Assembly: GCA_938004025.1 (NCBI GenBank)
Contig: CALKXC010000011.1
Location: forward strand, 1 to 8,944
DNA length: 8,944 nt
Origin: an uncultured Leucothrix sp.
GTDB lineage: Bacteria > Pseudomonadota > Gammaproteobacteria > Thiotrichales > Thiotrichaceae
Reading direction: 5' to 3'
Shown: in pieces, positions 1-6,937 of the stretch
Position numbering within the stretch: position 1 is the stretch's first letter
How the letters are laid out: every line of letters begins with the position of its first letter
Notes under the pieces: model-generated
What the model was told of the DNA's origin: nothing
What the model saw: only the letters and a program-made list of their open reading frames with translations
Databases searched by the model: none
Program-made: the position numbers and the translations under genes

Positions 1-1
1 C

Positions 2-172
2 TTTCTTTATGAGGAGTTTATGTTGTTTGGTATTTATCCAAATGGTGGAGAGGCATATCAAAAAGTTCGTAGCGTAATGAGCCGATCGGGTGATGCGAGA
101 AGTATTAGTATTGGTTTGGAGCCTTTAGATGCTAATTGGTCATTGAGCTTGCACAATCAGGGGGCAAAATGA
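2..172 (+). CDS. C-terminal end of an envelope protein, paralogue of the next gene (5' end outside window)
   Basis: Only the last 56 codons are present; the frame is open from the left edge to the TGA at 170-172. The visible tail includes LFGIYPNGGEAYQKVR, then a run ending IGLEPLDANWSL. I do not recognise it as a named gene. The tail resembles the C-terminal part of the downstream protein: a G, then an aromatic-x-x-x-R stretch, then G-[LW]-[EK]-P-[LV]-[DN]. Both therefore probably carry the same small periplasmic module. The stop codon overlaps the next start in ATGA, so the two are translationally coupled and probably made in comparable amounts. By analogy with the next gene it may be an ExbD/ZorB-like channel subunit, but no membrane segment is visible here, so that is inference from the neighbour. 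Confidence 0.75.
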   Translation, partial: FLYEEFMLFGIYPNGGEAYQKVRSVMSRSGDARSISIGLEPLDANWSLSLHNQGAK

Positions 173-816
173 AAAACCTGATTAACATCGATTCTTTAAC
201 GGATATTGTATCAAACTCGGTTGGGATTCTTATCATTTTTGCCGTCATCAACCTGATTCACGATAATAATAAAACCTATGAACTCGAAATCCCCATAGAG
301 CATGAAACTGACCTACGGCCGCTTTATATCATCAGTAAAGATGATCGCCTTCTCATATTGAATACCGAACAGGTCTTTATCAATGCCGCTCAAGAGGCAG
401 GGAAAGGCGCTGCCAACAATAAGCGTATTTTTGATCTTGGCTATCAAGGTTTATTCGCGCAGATTGATGAGAAGAAAGGCATTTCATTTCACGCGCGTGG
501 TACTGACGATTGGCCAAAATTTACAGAGTTGCAAAAGCCGGGCAGCGAACTACAAAAACAATTGCAGGCAATTGACCCTCAACAATACTTTGCGTATTTC
601 TTTGTTTATGACGAAACGAATCCAGGCAGTAATTCGGGTAGTGGATTTGAGAGCTTTAGAGAGGCACGAAAGTACCTGCAAGGTCGGCAGGTTAAGTCAG
701 GTTGGAAGCCAGTCAACTCTGATTTTCCACCCAGTATTTGTGACTTGAGCTATAGCAATGAGTGCCAATACTTACCTTCGTTTTTGGGCTCGGACGCAGC
801 TGCAAAATCATCATAA
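169..816 (+). CDS. Small single-pass inner-membrane protein, ExbD/TolR/ZorB-like layout
   Basis: The protein has 215 residues. The ATG at 169 is preferred over the upstream TTG at 136 because AGGGGG lies 4 nt before it and because it overlaps the upstream stop as ATGA. A short cytoplasmic N-terminus (1-11) leads into one hydrophobic helix (about 13-30) that starts just after Asp12 (TDIVSNSVGILIIFAV). ExbD, TolR, MotB and ZorB place an ion-carrying Asp at the same position. The rest (31-215) is hydrophilic and probably periplasmic, with a YFAYFFVYD strand at 140-148 and the motif shared with the upstream protein at 158-187. Two cysteines (191, 199) near the end could form a disulfide. No OmpA/peptidoglycan-binding domain is seen, so it is not a standard MotB. 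Partner, substrate and function are unknown; the channel-subunit role is inferred from topology. It is the last gene of its operon, followed by a terminator. Confidence 0.8.
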   Translation: MKNLINIDSLTDIVSNSVGILIIFAVINLIHDNNKTYELEIPIEHETDLRPLYIISKDDRLLILNTEQVFINAAQEAGKGAANNKRIFDLGYQGLFAQIDEKKGISFHARGTDDWPKFTELQKPGSELQKQLQAIDPQQYFAYFFVYDETNPGSNSGSGFESFREARKYLQGRQVKSGWKPVNSDFPPSICDLSYSNECQYLPSFLGSDAAAKSS

Positions 817-817
817 A

Positions 818-847
818 AAACCACAGGCCTAAAAAAGCCTGTGGTTT
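818..847. terminator. Bidirectional rho-independent terminator
   Basis: A perfect 11-bp stem, AAACCACAGGC (818-828) with GCCTGTGGTTT (837-847), encloses an 8-nt loop. T-rich sequence follows on both strands: TTTAATTTT downstream on plus, and GGTTTTTT on minus. It lies between two convergent genes, 2 bp after the plus-strand stop and 26 bp past the minus-strand stop, and so serves both. Confidence 0.9.
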
Positions 848-873
848 AATTTTCTTATAACACTAGGTTTGTT

Positions 874-1890
874 TTAGCAGTTAATCGGCTGCCATCTATA
901 ACCTGTGCCGCCATGCTTTACCTTGTAGGTCTTATTAACAAAGCGTGCTGGCTGATGAATATTTCGGTATTGCGCTGGTGATGCAAGTTGCTTCTGTTTC
1001 ACATTTTGGAAAACAGCAGGGATATGCTTTTTAACACGTTGAGCAGGTCTAACCAGAACCTTCTGGACTACCGTGCGGTAGACCGCTGGAATTTTAACGC
1101 GGCAGAGAATCTCACCTGTTGCATTATCAATGCGAGTGACCGGGCCTTTTTTGCCTTTTTGCCATGCGTAATGGGCAGGTTTTACTAATACGCGCTTGCT
1201 TACCTGTGAGTACTGAGCCGGAATATAACGGTAAGTATGAGTAGCAGGGCGAACTAGGACGCGTTTGTTGATATGGCGATATTGAGGACCACGCACTAAA
1301 ACGCGCTTATTAACTGCCGGACTAACCTGCACTCTTTTGACAACATTTTTGTACATCGGCCCCGTACGAACCTTGGCATAGCATTGACCAGGCTTTGCCG
1401 GCGGCATACCTGAGCTATGATTCGTATACGCAACACTTTGTCTCTGTATCGGCTTTGCCATTCTTTGTACAGGTTTCGCCATCGGCTGGCGGACATGCTG
1501 TGTTGGTCGTACATCATGGTGATGAATGTCAGGGGTTCTTGGTACGACAGTATCCTGAACTTGATGGTCATAAGACGTTGGCTTTATTGGTTTTACAATA
1601 GGAGCCGTTTGCATATCGGCAGCATAACTGGCTGCATGTGCAGCGTTGTTTGACGCTGTGATAATGGTATCTCTTACAATACCGCCATAACCGTCGGTGA
1701 TAGCATTACCAGATCCATCTAAGACAGCCCTACCAACACCGCCTGAGGCTGCAGATGATGAGTTGCTGTAAACCTGTTGGCCACCGACTGACTGTTGTGA
1801 TCCACCGCTGATTTGTTGTTGGCTACAGCCAGTTAAAAATAAACCAAGGACTAGGCTGCTAGACACAGTGAGGTTAAGTTTCTTGTACAT
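874..1890 (-). CDS. Basic repeat-rich lipoprotein (VLVxPA repeats)
   Basis: The protein has 338 residues and begins with a lipoprotein signal: a KK N-region, a hydrophobic core, and lipobox LTGC with Cys22 as the lipidated residue. Ser at +2 would favour the outer membrane in gammaproteobacteria. AAAGGA lies 8 nt before the ATG. Residues 23-75 are Gln/Ser/Gly-rich linker, and 76-165 are low-complexity and rich in His, Gln and Pro. Residues 168-338 hold about five or six degenerate copies of a unit of roughly 20-25 residues, PA-x-Y-x-x-V-x-K-R-V-L-V-x-P-A (near 178, 203, 224, 268, 291 and 314). They include a PGQCYAKV opening, a GE-ILCRVKIPA segment at 259-269, and a closing YRWQPINC. Similar repeats occur in envelope proteins of marine gammaproteobacteria, as I recall. 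The domain is strongly basic, with Cys170, Cys263 and Cys338. Function is unknown; scaffolding or binding to an anionic envelope polymer is a guess. Confidence 0.88.
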   Translation of the reverse strand: MYKKLNLTVSSSLVLGLFLTGCSQQQISGGSQQSVGGQQVYSNSSSAASGGVGRAVLDGSGNAITDGYGGIVRDTIITASNNAAHAASYAADMQTAPIVKPIKPTSYDHQVQDTVVPRTPDIHHHDVRPTQHVRQPMAKPVQRMAKPIQRQSVAYTNHSSGMPPAKPGQCYAKVRTGPMYKNVVKRVQVSPAVNKRVLVRGPQYRHINKRVLVRPATHTYRYIPAQYSQVSKRVLVKPAHYAWQKGKKGPVTRIDNATGEILCRVKIPAVYRTVVQKVLVRPAQRVKKHIPAVFQNVKQKQLASPAQYRNIHQPARFVNKTYKVKHGGTGYRWQPINC

Positions 1891-1911
1891 GTTAGGAATC
1901 CTTTCTCTAAA

Positions 1912-1947
1912 GTTACTAAATGGGGGAAGTAACGATTAGTAGTTACC
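1912..1947 (-). promoter_or_regulatory. Candidate leader with two mutually exclusive hairpins upstream of the lipoprotein gene
   Basis: On the minus strand three related blocks occur in order: GGTAAC (1947-1942), GTTACT (1933-1928) and AGTAAC (1917-1912). The middle block can pair with the first (loop of 8) or with the third (loop of 10), but not both. The third block ends 7 nt before the AAAGGA ribosome-binding site at 1904-1899. The stems are only 5-6 bp. The arrangement is seen directly; a regulatory role is inference. Confidence 0.35.
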
Positions 1948-1955
1948 ATAGAGAT

Positions 1956-1982
1956 TCAGACGCGATGTAAGGCTAGAGTTCC
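1956..1982 (-). promoter_or_regulatory. Sigma-E/ECF-like promoter for the lipoprotein gene
   Basis: Minus-strand GGAACTC (1982-1976) and TCTGA (1960-1956) are separated by 15 nt. This resembles the sigma-E pattern GAACTT / 16 nt / TCTGA of E. coli degP and rpoH P3, as I recall them. Transcription would start near 1950, giving a leader of about 60 nt. An envelope lipoprotein is a plausible target of an envelope-stress sigma factor. The -35 differs at one base and the spacer is one base short. Confidence 0.45.
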
Positions 1983-2105
1983 AGCCAAGCGGTTACGTTT
2001 TTCTTATGAAGATGACAATTAGAAGTGATAGCCGGATGAAAATGATTAAAAAGCTACCTAAAATTATTTGTAAACGATAAACGGTAGTAATTATGCTTGT
2101 CTTGA

Positions 2106-2136
2106 TTAACAAAAGAACAGCCGATAAGTGTATGAT
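2106..2136 (+). promoter_or_regulatory. Weak sigma-70-like promoter for the metallophosphoesterase gene
   Basis: TTAACA (2106-2111) and TATGAT (2131-2136) are separated by 19 nt, longer than the usual 17. They lie about 35 bp before the GTG start in the divergent 281-bp gap, which otherwise holds only the lipoprotein signals. This is the best match I found in the gap, but it is not strong. Confidence 0.3.
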
Positions 2137-2171
2137 TATTTTACTAAGATGTAAAAACTAGGGCTTATATT

Positions 2172-3224
2172 GTGCGTTTTATTTTAATGATCTTGTTTTT
2201 CTCACTGCTCTTATTTGCCTACCCTGCCTGGCGACTGGGAGGATGGTTGCAGCTTCCTGAAACGTGGCACATTGTCTCAACATTAATCCTTTTTTCTTCG
2301 CAATTTGTTGCTCGTTTTGTTCTTCGAGATAATGTAAATCGGCTGACCTACTTATATCGACGTGCCGCTGATTTCTTTCTTGGTATGTCTCCTGTTTTAT
2401 TAACTCTGGTGATATTGATTGAAGTTGTTAACTTATTTGCAGGCTTCTCGCCTCAGTCGCTTGAGATTCTGGCACAAGGTGCTTTAGCGATTACCTTGAT
2501 CGCTGGACTTTGGGGATTAAGCGTGGCCTGGACACCGGATATTGTCACCGTTCGTTTAACATCAGATAAGTTGGGAAAACCCGTGCGATTTGTGCAAATA
2601 TCAGATGTGCACATTGGCTCACGCACCGTTCGATTTTTAGAAAAAACCATCCAAAGAGTTGAAGCTCAACAAGCAGATTTTCTGTGCATCACGGGGGACT
2701 TTATTGATCAACCCGGCATTACCGAAGATAAATTGGCGTCACTGAAATTATTTAGCGGTAAAATTTATTACTGTATTGGAAATCATGAGCGCTACGAAGA
2801 TCTTGAGGAAATTGTTACTCGGTTAGAGTCTTTAGGTGTTGAGGTATTAAGAAATCGTTCGATAACCGCTGATGGGGTGCAGCTTATTGGAATTGATGAT
2901 CATGAAGATCCTGAGCAGGTTGCTAAGGTTCTACCGACGATCGATGTGCTTAAAGATGCTTTTTCGATACTGCTTTATCATCGCCCTGAAGGCATAGAAA
3001 GTGCGCAAGCTCACGGTGTTGATTTGAAATTGTCTGGTCACACGCACAATGGTCAGATCATTCCATTTAACAAAGCGGTAGACAAACGTTTTAAATTTAC
3101 TAAAGGACTTTATCCCTTTAAAGGTTCATTTTTATACGTCAATGAGGGCACTGGAACTTGGGGGCCTACTTTGCGATTGGGAACTCGAAGTGAAATTACG
3201 GTCTTCGAGTTGACCCCTGCTTAG
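2172..3224 (+). CDS. Membrane-anchored calcineurin-like metallophosphoesterase (YkuE/YaeI type)
   Basis: The protein has 350 residues from a GTG start. AGGG lies 8 nt upstream of the GTG, while the internal ATG at 2187 has no ribosome-binding site. The N-terminal 120 residues are hydrophobic, with about four helices (1-20, 33-50, 70-90, 97-118). The catalytic domain follows with the whole dinuclear-metal set: DVH (Asp145, His147), GD (175-176), GNHE (203-206), His270, and GHTHNGQ (289-295). It should hydrolyse phosphate mono- or diesters with two metal ions such as Mn or Fe. The substrate cannot be told. Relatives include B. subtilis YkuE and E. coli YaeI, which have little or no membrane domain, so the multi-helix anchor is the distinctive part. 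An envelope-lipid or cell-wall substrate is a guess. It is divergent from the lipoprotein gene and convergent with icd, only 26 bp away. Confidence 0.92.
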   Translation: MRFILMILFFSLLLFAYPAWRLGGWLQLPETWHIVSTLILFSSQFVARFVLRDNVNRLTYLYRRAADFFLGMSPVLLTLVILIEVVNLFAGFSPQSLEILAQGALAITLIAGLWGLSVAWTPDIVTVRLTSDKLGKPVRFVQISDVHIGSRTVRFLEKTIQRVEAQQADFLCITGDFIDQPGITEDKLASLKLFSGKIYYCIGNHERYEDLEEIVTRLESLGVEVLRNRSITADGVQLIGIDDHEDPEQVAKVLPTIDVLKDAFSILLYHRPEGIESAQAHGVDLKLSGHTHNGQIIPFNKAVDKRFKFTKGLYPFKGSFLYVNEGTGTWGPTLRLGTRSEITVFELTPA

Positions 3225-3250
3225 TAAGCCCCTTTGTGCTAGCTTTTTTA

Positions 3251-5482
3251 CTATGCTTGGGCTGCTGCTAATGCTGCATTTAGTGTTTCGCTTGGGCACA
3301 TAATGGCTGATGTTAATGCGGTATCGGACATATAGTATCCACCGATATCAACGGCTTGGCCTTGAACGACCGCTAACTCATCTACAATTTTTTGCTCATT
3401 GTCAGATAAGGTCTTAGCAAGCGTTGCAAACTTGGCAGCAAACTCAACATCTTCAGTTTGTGCAGCAATCGCTTCAGCCCAATACATCGCTAGATAGAAA
3501 TGACTGCCTCGATTATCCAACTCACCCGTTTTACGCGAAGGAGATTTGTTATTTTCTAGTAGTTTACCCGTCGCCTCATCAAGGGTAGTTGCCAATATCT
3601 TAGCGCGAGTATTACCTGTTTTGATGTTCACATCTTCTAATGAAACAGCTATGGCTAAGAACTCACCCAATGAATCCCAACGTAAATGGTTTTCTTCCAC
3701 CAGCTGCTGAACATGCTTAGGCGCAGAGCCGCCAGCACCAGTCTCAAACAATCCACCACCCGCCATAAGCGGTACGATAGACAACATCTTTGCACTAGTG
3801 CCAAGCTCTAGAATAGGGAATAAATCAGTCAGGTAATCACGTAAAATGTTACCAGTGACAGAGATAGTATCTTTGCCACGAAGAATACGCTCTAGTGAGA
3901 AACGCATTGCACGGAGTGGCGACATTAGCTGAATATCTGCGCCCGTTAGATCATGATCCTGCAAATAGACCTTAACTTTCTTGATGAGCTCTGCATCGTG
4001 TGGACGATACTCATCCAGCCAGAAAATAGTCGGAATTCCAGATTGCTTTGCGCGTGTTACTGCAAGTTTTACCCAGTCACGAATTGGAGCATCTTTAGTC
4101 TGGCACATTCTCCAGATATCACCCTGCTCTACATTTTGCTCGATCAAGACGTTGCCGTTCTCATCAACGATACGCGCAACACCATCAGCTGGAATTTCGA
4201 AGGTTTTGTCGTGCGAACCATACTCTTCAGCTTTTTGTGCCATCAAACCGACATTAGGAACGGTACCCATCGTGGTTGGGTCAAATGCGCCGTTGGTTTT
4301 GCAGAAGTTAACAACTTCTTGATAAATACGAGCAAAGGTACTTTCAGGAATCGCTGCTTTAGTATCTTTAGCTTTTCCATCAGGTCCCCACATTTTCCCG
4401 CCGTTACGAATCATTGCAGGCATAGAAGCATCAACAATGACATCGTTAGGAGCGTGTAGATTAGAAATGCCTTTAGCCGAATCGACCATGGCAAGTTCTG
4501 GACGGCCTTCATAACATGCGTGAATATCATGTTCGATTTCTTCACGGAAAGACGTTGGAAGGCTGGTAATTTTCTCGTAAACGCTACTGATTCCGTTATT
4601 AGGATTAACGCCTAACTTATCAAATAGATCGCCATATTTTTCAAATAGATCTTTGTAGAACACACGAACTGCGTGACCGAACACGATAGGGTGCGAGACC
4701 TTCATCATGGTCGCTTTCATGTGTAATGAGAACATGACGCCGGTTTCTTTCGCGTCATTTAACTCAGCTTCTAAGTAGTCACATAGAGCTTTTTTGCTCA
4801 TGAACATACTGTCGATAATTTCACCCTCAAGTAACGCCGTTTTTTCTTTTAATACCGTTACTTTGCCGTCTGCGGTGACTAAATCCATGCTGACGGTACA
4901 AGCCTTGTCCATGGTTAGGCACTTTTCACTTGAATAGAAGTCACCTTCTCTCATATGAGCAACATGAGTGCGAGAAGCTGGGCTCCACTTACCCATAGAG
5001 TGCGGGTTCTTTTTAGCGTAACGCTTAACTGCCGGTGGAGCGCGTCGATCAGAATTTCCCTCACGCAGTACAGGGTTTACCGCACTTCCTAAGGCTTTTG
5101 AGAAACGTGCTGCCAGTTTAATATCTTCATCTGACTGCGGGTCTTCAGGGTAATCAGGGATAGCGTAACCCTTTCCTTGCAGCTCAGTAATCGCAGCGGT
5201 TAACTGGTTGATTGAAGCACTGATGTTAGGCAGCTTAATAATATTGGTATCAGGGTTTTGAGTCAGCCTTCCTAGCTCGGCTAGGTTATCAGGAACCTTC
5301 TGCTTATCAGTCAAGCACTCTGGGAATTCAGCAAGAATACGAGCGGCCACGGAGATATCACTGGTTTCTACTTCGATATCTGCTGCGCTAGTAAAGGTGC
5401 GTATGATGGGCAGTAATGAGTGCGTCGCAAGCAATGGTGCTTCGTCTGTTAGGGTGTAGATAATTTTGGACTGGGTACTCAT
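3251..5482 (-). CDS. icd: Isocitrate dehydrogenase [NADP+], monomeric type (IDH-II)
   Basis: This TCA-cycle enzyme oxidises isocitrate to 2-oxoglutarate and CO2 and makes NADPH. The protein has 743 residues, the usual length for the monomeric family (about 740), which is unrelated in size to the homodimeric enzyme of about 45 kDa. From recalled Azotobacter vinelandii numbering plus one, the active-site residues are all present: Ser133, Asn136, Arg140, Arg146, Lys256, Tyr421 and Arg548 for isocitrate; Asp351, Asp549 and Asp553 for Mn; His590, Arg601 and Arg650 for NADP. Typical stretches are [13 protein letters not shown] and [17 protein letters not shown] text around 576-593 (seen as [14 protein letters not shown]). 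The ATG at 5482 is chosen over an in-frame start at 5515 because GAGGA lies 6 nt upstream and the sequence from [10 protein letters not shown] matches the family start. The gene is complete, and its own promoter lies upstream. Confidence 0.97.
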   Translation of the reverse strand: MSTQSKIIYTLTDEAPLLATHSLLPIIRTFTSAADIEVETSDISVAARILAEFPECLTDKQKVPDNLAELGRLTQNPDTNIIKLPNISASINQLTAAITELQGKGYAIPDYPEDPQSDEDIKLAARFSKALGSAVNPVLREGNSDRRAPPAVKRYAKKNPHSMGKWSPASRTHVAHMREGDFYSSEKCLTMDKACTVSMDLVTADGKVTVLKEKTALLEGEIIDSMFMSKKALCDYLEAELNDAKETGVMFSLHMKATMMKVSHPIVFGHAVRVFYKDLFEKYGDLFDKLGVNPNNGISSVYEKITSLPTSFREEIEHDIHACYEGRPELAMVDSAKGISNLHAPNDVIVDASMPAMIRNGGKMWGPDGKAKDTKAAIPESTFARIYQEVVNFCKTNGAFDPTTMGTVPNVGLMAQKAEEYGSHDKTFEIPADGVARIVDENGNVLIEQNVEQGDIWRMCQTKDAPIRDWVKLAVTRAKQSGIPTIFWLDEYRPHDAELIKKVKVYLQDHDLTGADIQLMSPLRAMRFSLERILRGKDTISVTGNILRDYLTDLFPILELGTSAKMLSIVPLMAGGGLFETGAGGSAPKHVQQLVEENHLRWDSLGEFLAIAVSLEDVNIKTGNTRAKILATTLDEATGKLLENNKSPSRKTGELDNRGSHFYLAMYWAEAIAAQTEDVEFAAKFATLAKTLSDNEQKIVDELAVVQGQAVDIGGYYMSDTALTSAIMCPSETLNAALAAAQA

Positions 5483-5486
5483 TGTG

Positions 5487-5493
5487 CTTCCTC
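5487..5493 (-). promoter_or_regulatory. Ribosome-binding site that fixes the icd start
   Basis: Minus-strand GAGGAAG sits just before ATG 5482. The alternative start 11 codons upstream would place this site inside the coding region and add a tail not expected for the family. Confidence 0.8.
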
Positions 5494-5527
5494 GATAGTA
5501 GTGCTGTTTAGTCAATCAACTGCGCAC

Positions 5528-5556
5528 ATTATATCTATATTGGAGTACTCACGACA
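5528..5556 (-). promoter_or_regulatory. Candidate sigma-70 promoter of icd
   Basis: A perfect TATAAT lies on the minus strand at 5533-5528, about 45 bp before the icd ATG. The -35 region at 17-bp spacing (5556-5551, TGTCGT) is a poor match, so an activator or another element may be needed. The leader would be about 40 nt. Confidence 0.5.
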
Positions 5557-5577
5557 GGTTAAACGAGTCTCAGGCTA

Positions 5578-5600
5578 ACAAAAGCTTAATTCTAAGCCTT
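5578..5600 (-). terminator. Weak rho-independent terminator after the MFS gene
   Basis: On the minus strand AAGGCTTA (5600-5593), tetraloop GAAT, and TAAGCTTT (5588-5581) form an 8-bp stem with one G-U pair. The second arm runs into TTTTGT. It lies about 50 bp after the MFS stop and before the icd promoter, as expected if icd is its own unit. The stem is A/T-rich, so termination may be partial. A wider inverted repeat, CTAACAA (5575-5581) with TTGTTAG (5618-5624), surrounds it. Confidence 0.4.
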
Positions 5601-5651
5601 AGTATTAGTAAAAGTCGTTGTTAGAAATTTTAACAATCAGACACGAAAGGT

Positions 5652-6860
5652 TCAGGTTGCATGGATAACTGACTTAGTTAAAGTAGTTTCGGAGCCTTCC
5701 ATCGGATCCTTAGGAACTAATCTGGCCAATACTAAAGAGAAAGCCGCCATCCCAGCGCCTGCATAAAAAACGGCAGCAGGTGAGGTTAACCAGATAACCC
5801 CAAAAGCAATCGGGACAACCACCGCTGCAATATGGCTGATCGTAAATGAGATTCCAGCTGTTGGAGCTATGTCAGCTGGGTCAGCAATTTTTTGGAAGTA
5901 GGTTTTTTTGGCGATTGCCATCGCAAAAAATAGATGATCTAAAATATAGAGTGCCACGGCCCAAGCAGCAGACTCAACAAGCGCATAGCCAACAAACACC
6001 AAGATTAATCCAAAGTACTCAATAGACAGTGTGCTTCTCTCACCAATTCGAGCAATGAGCTTACCAATTTGAGGGGCGATAACGATGTTTGCTGCCATAT
6101 TGGCTAAAAACATGAGCGCAATTTCAGCGGCGGTAAATCCAAACTTTTCCACCATCAGGAAGCCTGCGAAAACAACAAATATCTGTCGTCTCGAACCACT
6201 CATAAACTCTAATAAATAGTAAAGCCAGTACCGCTTACGCATGACTAAATGTTTATTTTGCTCAACTTTTGCGGGGTATTGTGGAAACATTTTCCAGGCA
6301 AAGAAGGCTAATCCCATTGTGACGCCACCGCCGATTACATAGACGGTTTGCATGGAAACACCCACATATTCCAAACTGAAATAAACCATGCCGTAAGCAA
6401 ATAGCGAGGAGAAAGAACCGACCGCGATCATTCGACCAAGCATTTTTGGTGCTTCTGTCTTGGATAGCCATTGCAGTTGTAACGATTGATTCACCGCTTC
6501 AAAGTAGTGGAACCCAATCGACATCAACAAGGTGGTGAAACAGAGCCCCCAGAAACTTGGAAGCCAACCTGTAATAACCACACCGAAGCCCATGATGAGT
6601 AACGAAACGACGGCGAGTGTTTGCTCACGAAAGATAAATAATAGAAAAATGACGGTAAATGATAAGAAGCCAGGAACTTCCCTTAAGCTTTGCAGTGCCC
6701 CCATATCCGCACCGTCAAACGCAGCATATTCAATTGCAAAGTTATTAATGAGGGCCGACCAAACTCCAAATGAAAACGGCATAGCCGCTGCCATAATGTA
6801 AAGCAGCACATTGGGTTTTCGCCATTCACCGTTTTGCAAGGTCGATAAAATAGAGTTCAC
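5652..6860 (-). CDS. MFS transporter, substrate unknown
   Basis: The protein has 402 residues, the usual MFS length, with about twelve hydrophobic helices (near 17-38, 63-78, 82-100, 104-123, 143-161, 171-189, 218-236, 243-265, 280-297, 298-317, 336-357, 362-382). A long polar loop (about 190-215) divides the two six-helix halves. The loop 2-3 signature of classical MFS proteins (GxxxDRxGRR) is not evident; a charged PQIGKLIARIGERS stretch at 263-276 sits in the equivalent place of the second half. The start is a GTG (6860-6858) without a convincing Shine-Dalgarno site; no ATG lies in frame nearby upstream, and the first internal Met is at residue 23, inside helix 1. The gene follows the EAL gene by 77 bp in the same direction. 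It does not match a transporter of known substrate that I can name. Confidence 0.85.
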   Translation of the reverse strand: MNSILSTLQNGEWRKPNVLLYIMAAAMPFSFGVWSALINNFAIEYAAFDGADMGALQSLREVPGFLSFTVIFLLFIFREQTLAVVSLLIMGFGVVITGWLPSFWGLCFTTLLMSIGFHYFEAVNQSLQLQWLSKTEAPKMLGRMIAVGSFSSLFAYGMVYFSLEYVGVSMQTVYVIGGGVTMGLAFFAWKMFPQYPAKVEQNKHLVMRKRYWLYYLLEFMSGSRRQIFVVFAGFLMVEKFGFTAAEIALMFLANMAANIVIAPQIGKLIARIGERSTLSIEYFGLILVFVGYALVESAAWAVALYILDHLFFAMAIAKKTYFQKIADPADIAPTAGISFTISHIAAVVVPIAFGVIWLTSPAAVFYAGAGMAAFSLVLARLVPKDPMEGSETTLTKSVIHAT

Positions 6861-6888
6861 AGGAATGACCCATTCGTTACAAAGGCTT

Positions 6889-6918
6889 ATTGTAATGGAG
6901 TTAGGGGTGGGATGTTAG
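6889..6918 (-). promoter_or_regulatory. Candidate promoter of the MFS gene
   Basis: On the minus strand CTAACA (6918-6913), an 18-nt spacer and TACAAT (6894-6889) lie about 30 bp before the GTG. Each box has one or two mismatches to the sigma-70 consensus. No hairpin terminator is seen between the EAL gene and here, so the MFS gene may be read from both this promoter and upstream transcripts. Confidence 0.4.
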
Positions 6919-6937
6919 TTTTTGAGGTCGAACTAGA

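Noticed and set aside
136..168. TTG start at 136 for the second left-edge gene
   Set aside because: It lies inside the upstream coding region, adds 11 hydrophilic residues and has no better ribosome-binding site than the ATG at 169, which has AGGGGG and the ATGA overlap.
874..1890. Repeat region read as a CRISPR or DNA-level satellite
   Set aside because: The repeats are diverged, in frame and protein-coding, with unequal spacing, so they are protein repeats.
3222..3253. Possible shared terminator between the metallophosphoesterase and icd genes
   Set aside because: TAGTAAGC (3222-3229) can pair with GC plus TTACTA (3242-3253) only if four T residues bulge out. There is a T-run at 3244-3249 but no stable G/C stem, so I do not call it.
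3953..4459. Long plus-strand open frame of 168 codons opposite icd
   Set aside because: It is antisense to a well-conserved enzyme, has no ribosome-binding site that I can see and no recognisable protein pattern. It is a shadow frame, as are the other overlapping ones at 383-748, 988-1188, 1296-1653, 2453-2650, 6262-6471 and 6532-6801.
5483..5515. In-frame upstream start of icd at 5515
   Set aside because: The ribosome-binding site GAGGAAG would fall within the coding region, and the extra 11 residues do not resemble the family N-terminus.
5575..5624. Inverted repeat CTAACAA/TTGTTAG as a mobile-element end
   Set aside because: The arms are 7 bp, no transposase or target duplication is near, and the inner hairpin is better explained as a weak terminator.
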